Shown piece after piece: positions 6,342 through 9,556 of a stretch of DNA of 9,556 nucleotides; the stretch's first letter is position 1; the number at the start of each line of letters is the position of its first letter. Made by a program: the position numbers and the translations under genes. This stretch comes from Chloroflexi bacterium UBA4733 (lineage in GTDB: Bacteria; Chloroflexota; UBA4733). The stretch lies in contig DHIZ01000293.1 of assembly GCA_002404055.1 (NCBI GenBank), forward strand, positions 1-9,556. Reading direction: 5' to 3'. The notes beneath the pieces are model-generated. The model worked only from the letters and a program-made list of their open reading frames with translations, was not told where the DNA came from and made no database searches.

Positions 6342-7412
6342 ATGACACCGCTGCGCGTGGGCTTCGTCGGTTGCGGCGAGCACGCCCGCATGAGTCTTTA
6401 CCCCAGTCTGCGCGTCGCATTCGGCGGTGCACCGGCAGGGCTACCGGCCCTGGTGCTGACCCAACAGGGGCGACAGCAACCGCCCCTCGTTGCCGAACTG
6501 GTCGCCCTCGCCGACCACAAACGTGCGCTCGCCGAGCGAGTGGCTGCCTTCCATGGCGTCCGTGCTGTGTACACCGACCACCGCTTGATGCTGGAGCGGG
6601 AACGCCTCGATGCCGTGCTGGTCTGCATGCATCCGCGCCGGCAGGCGGCGGTGGCCATCGACTGTCTGGAGCGCGGCGTCCACGTCTGGGTCGAAAAGCC
6701 GCCAGCAGAGAGTATCCAGGAGGCCACCGCCATGGCCGCCGCCGCGCGCCGGGTGGGCAAACAGTTGGCAGTCGGCTACATGAAGCGCTTCTCCTCTCCG
6801 TATCGGCGGGCGAAGGCCTTCGTGGATCAGCCTGCCTTTGGCGAGCCTTCAGTCTTCGAGTCTCGCTACACGTACGGCCAGTATCCCGTAGACGTCTACC
6901 GTTTCCTCAACGGCTTCGCGACGCACCACCTGGACTTGCCCCGCTTTTTCCTTGGGGAGATCGAGTCGGTCTATGCCGAGCACGTTCGTCGGGGCAAAGG
7001 GCTGGAGGGCTACGCCCTGACCTTACGCTTCAGCAACGGTGGGGTGGGTCTCGTGAACGTCAACTGCCTGGAAGGGGAACATAACAATTGGAGCGAGCGC
7101 GTGGCGGTGACCGGCGTCGGCGGACGCGTCTTCGTGGAGAACTGGCGTCGCGTCATCGGCTTCCTGCCGGATTCCCCAACCTACTACTGGGAGCCGGAAG
7201 ACATCCGCCCAGCCGACGATCAGAACAGCCTTGCGGTACATGGCTTCGTCGGCGAACTGCGCGACTTTGTGGAAAGCGTGCGCGAGGGACGGGCGCCGGC
7301 CTGCACGATTGACGACGGACTCGCGGCCTTGCGGTTGGAGCAGGCCATCAACCTGTCCGTCGAACGGCACTGCACGGTATTGCTGAGTGAGGTACAGGAC
7401 GATGGCAAATAG
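6342..7412 (+). CDS. Gfo/Idh/MocA family oxidoreductase (second of a tandem pair)
   Basis: A 356-residue paralogue of the preceding gene. It shares the frame VGFVGCGEHA (Rossmann Gly10-x-Gly12), YPSLR, MLERERLD, MHPRRQ, AIDCLE, VEKPP (Glu118-Lys119-Pro120), YMKRF, FLNGF and HHLDL (195-199). The two are almost colinear, which points to tandem duplication followed by divergence. This copy has about 12 extra residues between the first helix and strand 2 (near 31-46) and lacks the 206-233 insertion of its neighbour. ATG 6342 has GGAGG at 6328-6332, 9 nt upstream; a TTG at 6321 in the same frame would overlap the previous stop and adds only an Arg-rich heptad, so I reject it. The stop overlaps the start of the next gene by 11 nt, implying translational coupling. 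The pair may be heteromeric subunits or may act on successive intermediates. Confidence 0.91.
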   Translation: MTPLRVGFVGCGEHARMSLYPSLRVAFGGAPAGLPALVLTQQGRQQPPLVAELVALADHKRALAERVAAFHGVRAVYTDHRLMLERERLDAVLVCMHPRRQAAVAIDCLERGVHVWVEKPPAESIQEATAMAAAARRVGKQLAVGYMKRFSSPYRRAKAFVDQPAFGEPSVFESRYTYGQYPVDVYRFLNGFATHHLDLPRFFLGEIESVYAEHVRRGKGLEGYALTLRFSNGGVGLVNVNCLEGEHNNWSERVAVTGVGGRVFVENWRRVIGFLPDSPTYYWEPEDIRPADDQNSLAVHGFVGELRDFVESVREGRAPACTIDDGLAALRLEQAINLSVERHCTVLLSEVQDDGK

Positions 7413-8529
7413 CACGGATCGCTTCGACCCGGTCACCGGCGAGCTACGGGGAGAGGATGAAACGACTGCCCAGCGGATGCCGACGCCAGCCGATCAGCGT
7501 TTTCGCATCGGCATTGCCGGTTACGATCTGTGGCCGCATGCTATCAACTTCTGCCGTGCGCTCGGCGATGCCGATTTCTGCCGGGTCAGTGCGGTGTGGG
7601 ATGACGAGCCTCGCCACCTGGAACGGCTCGTCGAGCTGACGGGCGCGACCGGGTATCGTGACCTCGATGCCTTTTGCCAGTCGGACGTGCAGGGCGTCAT
7701 TATTACGGCGCGCACGAGTTTGCGCTGTACCATCGCCCGAGCACTCGCGGCTGCCGGAAAGCATGTGCTCTCCGACAAGCCGATGGCCATGACCGCAGTG
7801 GAGTGCCGGGAGATCATCCGGGCTTGCCGGGAGGCGGGCGTGGTCCTCATGGGCGGCTACAACTTTCGCTATTGGAAGACCTGGCGACTTATGAAGCGCA
7901 TCGTGGATACAGGCGAGCTCGGTGATCTCCTGCATCTGTACTGCGCCTATAACACGGGCATGATCCGCCGCAGTGAGTGGGAGGATACCTATGACTCAGA
8001 CTGGACCAACCCGGCGGCAACACCCGGCGGCGGCTGGCTCACCCACGGCGATCACCCGATCGACCTGACGCGCTGGATCTTCGGCGTCGAGTTCACCGAG
8101 GTATTCGCCGACATGCGACGCCTGCGCTATCCGCAGTACGCCGTCGAGGACTACGGCGTCGCGCACTTCCTCCTGAGCAACGGCGGTACGGCCATTATCC
8201 ATTCAGATGCCGTCTCGCCGACGATCCGGCTGGAGGTCGTCGTCATCTGCCGGAGTGGGGGAATGGCCTACACGATGGCGCCTGAACCTCGCCTGAAAGT
8301 CTGGGGCGTCTCGTCGCTGGGCGCCGGGACGGTGGAATACGCGGTGCCGGAGCACTGGGGAGATGCCCTGCGGGAACTGACGCGCGCCTTCGTGCATGCG
8401 GTCGAAACGGGAACGCCGCCCCCGATCACGGGGGTGGACAACATGCGGGTGATCGAGGTGGCCGAGGCCACGTACCGTTCCGCCCGTGAGGGGAAGCGAG
8501 TAGCCATCACGCAGACACCAGAGGGATAG
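7402..8529 (+). CDS. Divergent Gfo/Idh/MocA-like oxidoreductase
   Basis: A 375-residue protein of the same superfamily but clearly not part of the tandem pair. A roughly 30-residue N-terminal tail precedes the Rossmann strand FRIGIAG. The dinucleotide loop is unusual: GIAGYDLWPHA (37-47) lacks the standard Gly-x-Gly-x-x-Gly/Ala. The EKP triad appears as DKP (Asp125-Lys126-Pro127), keeping the lysine. The substrate-side motif reads GGGWLTHGDHPID (209-221) in place of the usual pattern with an Asp before Gly and a His three residues before the final Asp. The rest, including NFRYWK and the C-terminal FVHAVETGTPPPITGVDNMRVIE stretch, is typical. ATG 7402 is preceded by GAGG at 7389-7392 and lies inside the previous gene's last codons. 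GTG 7387 and ATG 7477 are alternative starts. A dehydrogenase, epimerase or dehydratase-like role on a sugar derivative is plausible; reduced or altered cofactor binding is possible. Confidence 0.88.
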   Translation: MANSTDRFDPVTGELRGEDETTAQRMPTPADQRFRIGIAGYDLWPHAINFCRALGDADFCRVSAVWDDEPRHLERLVELTGATGYRDLDAFCQSDVQGVIITARTSLRCTIARALAAAGKHVLSDKPMAMTAVECREIIRACREAGVVLMGGYNFRYWKTWRLMKRIVDTGELGDLLHLYCAYNTGMIRRSEWEDTYDSDWTNPAATPGGGWLTHGDHPIDLTRWIFGVEFTEVFADMRRLRYPQYAVEDYGVAHFLLSNGGTAIIHSDAVSPTIRLEVVVICRSGGMAYTMAPEPRLKVWGVSSLGAGTVEYAVPEHWGDALRELTRAFVHAVETGTPPPITGVDNMRVIEVAEATYRSAREGKRVAITQTPEG

Positions 8530-8589
8530 CCGACAGTGGCGGCCGGTCCCCTGGACAACCGCTTCATCAGTGACGTCAATGGCAGGGAG

Positions 8590-8595
8590 AAGGAG
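8590..8595 (+). promoter_or_regulatory. Shine-Dalgarno site deciding the GTG start of the MBL hydrolase
   Basis: AAGGAG lies 7 nt before GTG 8603. The in-frame GTG 8570 and ATG 8579 lie upstream of it. The ATG at 8598 is out of frame, too close, and stops after two codons. Confidence 0.75.
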
Positions 8596-8602
8596 CAATG
8601 TC

Positions 8603-9343
8603 GTGAAGATTGCCGACCGAATCCACATCGTCGCCAGTGGCCGGCTTGGCTTCGGCATTACCGATGACTTCGACTGTCACGTCTACCTCGTCGATGGCGG
8701 ACACGAATATGCGCTCATCGACGCGGGTGGGGGGCGCAATATCGCCGGCATCGTCGCTCAGATCGAAGGAGACGGGCTCGATCTGGAGCGGGTGAAACAG
8801 CTTCTGCTTACCCATGGGCACGCCGACCATGCGACTGGCGCCGCCCCGCTGCGCCAGCACTTCGGTCTGCGTGTCCTGGCGTCCCCGGCCGTGGCGCGTT
8901 ACCTGCGCGAGGGCGACGAGCGCGCGGTGAGCCTCGACGTGGCGCGCAAGGCCGGCGCCTATCCGCCCGACTTCATATTCCCACCCTGCCCGGTGGATGC
9001 CGAGCTTGACGACGGCGCCCAGGTGACGGTCGGTGATCTCACCCTCACAGCCCTGAACACGCCGGGGCATGCTTCGGGCCACATCGCCTACGTCCTGCGC
9101 CAGGGTGACCGGGTGTCGGTCTTCTGTGGCGACGCCGTCTTCTTCGGGGGCACGATTCTGCTGCAACACACCTGGGATTGCTCGCTGCAGGAGTCCATCG
9201 CCAGCATCGAACGGCTGGCTGCCCTGTCGGTGGATGGCCTGTTTCCGGGCCATCTCACCTTTGCCGTCCGGCATGGGCGGCGGCAGGTGGAGAAGGCAAT
9301 GCAGGCCATCGCCAACCTGTTGCCCCCGCCACAACTGACATGA
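8603..9343 (+). CDS. Metallo-beta-lactamase-fold hydrolase
   Basis: A 246-residue soluble hydrolase from the GTG at 8603. The metal-binding signature is complete: THGHADH gives His71, His73, Asp75 and His76, and PGHASGH gives His156. GDAVF gives Asp177, the bridging aspartate, and PGHLTF gives His217. This set would hold two metal ions, as in glyoxalase II-like members. The order beta-strands, HxHxDH, His, Asp, His and the overall length are usual for stand-alone MBL hydrolases. There is no secretion signal. Possible substrates include thioesters, lactones and cyclic amides; a lactonase opening sugar lactones made by the upstream dehydrogenases would be attractive but is inference. The gene lies 73 nt after the third oxidoreductase, in the same direction, and 22 nt before the M20 peptidase gene, consistent with one operon. 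Confidence 0.92.
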   Translation: MKIADRIHIVASGRLGFGITDDFDCHVYLVDGGHEYALIDAGGGRNIAGIVAQIEGDGLDLERVKQLLLTHGHADHATGAAPLRQHFGLRVLASPAVARYLREGDERAVSLDVARKAGAYPPDFIFPPCPVDAELDDGAQVTVGDLTLTALNTPGHASGHIAYVLRQGDRVSVFCGDAVFFGGTILLQHTWDCSLQESIASIERLAALSVDGLFPGHLTFAVRHGRRQVEKAMQAIANLLPPPQLT

Positions 9344-9365
9344 GGAAGCAGCGGAGTCGTTTGCC

Positions 9366-9556
9366 ATGACCCAACAACTCGTCCAGCTCTTGAGCGACCT
9401 TGTGGCGCTGGAGAGTGTCAACCCCGCCTATCCCGGCGGCAGCCGCGGCGAAGCGGCAGTGGCCAATTACGTCGAGGGCTACTGCCGCCGCCTGGGGCTG
9501 GTGGTCACCCGTCAGCCTGTGCTTCCAGGTCGAGACAACATCCGGGCCGAGTTGTG
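9366..9556 (+). CDS. M20-family metallopeptidase/deacylase, 3'-truncated by the window edge
   Basis: Only the first 63 residues are present. The opening LVQLLSDLVALESVNPAYPGG, followed by GEAAVANYVEGYCRRLGL and PGRDNIRAEL, is the characteristic N-terminus of the ArgE/DapE/carboxypeptidase G2 group. The strand that precedes the first metal-binding His is about to begin where the window ends, so no catalytic residue is visible. ATG 9366 is preceded by GGAG at 9353-9356, 9 nt upstream, and lies 22 nt after the MBL gene. Family members remove acyl groups from N-acyl amino acids or cleave dipeptides and carbamoyl compounds. Beside an aminotransferase and a sugar-binding protein it hints at an amide-bearing substrate, which is inference. 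Confidence 0.85.
   Translation, partial: MTQQLVQLLSDLVALESVNPAYPGGSRGEAAVANYVEGYCRRLGLVVTRQPVLPGRDNIRAEL

Noticed and set aside
8571..8578. TGACGTCA palindrome in the gap before the MBL gene
   Set aside because: A single 8-bp palindrome with no second copy in the window and no adjacent regulator; not enough to call an operator.
8598..8606. Two-codon ATG-TCG-TGA overlapping the GTG start of the MBL gene
   Set aside because: It lies only 2 nt from the Shine-Dalgarno site, and the overlap follows automatically from GTG followed by A.

Overview
The window is a GC-rich (by eye about 65%), densely packed stretch with every gene on the + strand. It reads as one sugar- or glycoside-related catabolic locus of a high-GC bacterium. 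The solute-binding lipoprotein has a twin-arginine signal peptide, a lipobox and a long Ala/Thr/Ser tether. Together with the GTG starts and the mix of families, this suggests Chloroflexota, possibly the Thermomicrobia/Sphaerobacter side. That is an inference from protein style, not from a marker gene.

Layout: (1) 1-963, the C-terminal part of a class V PLP aminotransferase. (2) 1026-3320, a 764-residue protein with a predicted glycoside-hydrolase-like barrel behind a duplicated N-terminal helical module. (3) 3321-3502, a gap with a weak hairpin, a Shine-Dalgarno-like site with no start codon, and a 16-codon reading frame that either leads into the next gene or is its real N-terminus broken by one missing base. 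(4) 3503-5035, a family 1 extracellular solute-binding lipoprotein. (5) 5036-5244, a gap with three successive perfect inverted repeats (15, 7 and 20 bp arms). (6) 5245-8529, three Gfo/Idh/MocA-type oxidoreductases; the first two are tandem paralogues and the last two overlap by 11 nt. (7) 8603-9343, a metallo-beta-lactamase-fold hydrolase. (8) 9366-9556, the start of an M20-family metallopeptidase cut by the window edge.

How the genes may work together: the lipoprotein would capture a saccharide outside the cell. The hydrolase-like protein and the three NAD(P)-dependent oxidoreductases would cleave and oxidise or epimerise it. The aminotransferase, MBL hydrolase and M20 hydrolase point to an amino- or amide-bearing substrate or product. 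No ABC permease, ATPase or regulator lies in the window, so transport partners and control must be outside it or unlinked. The specific substrate cannot be read from the sequence.

There are no RNA genes, CRISPR arrays, transposases or gaps longer than 300 bases. The least explained parts are the three-hairpin spacer at 5068-5221, the N-terminal arrangement of the solute-binding protein, and the uncharacterised barrel protein.
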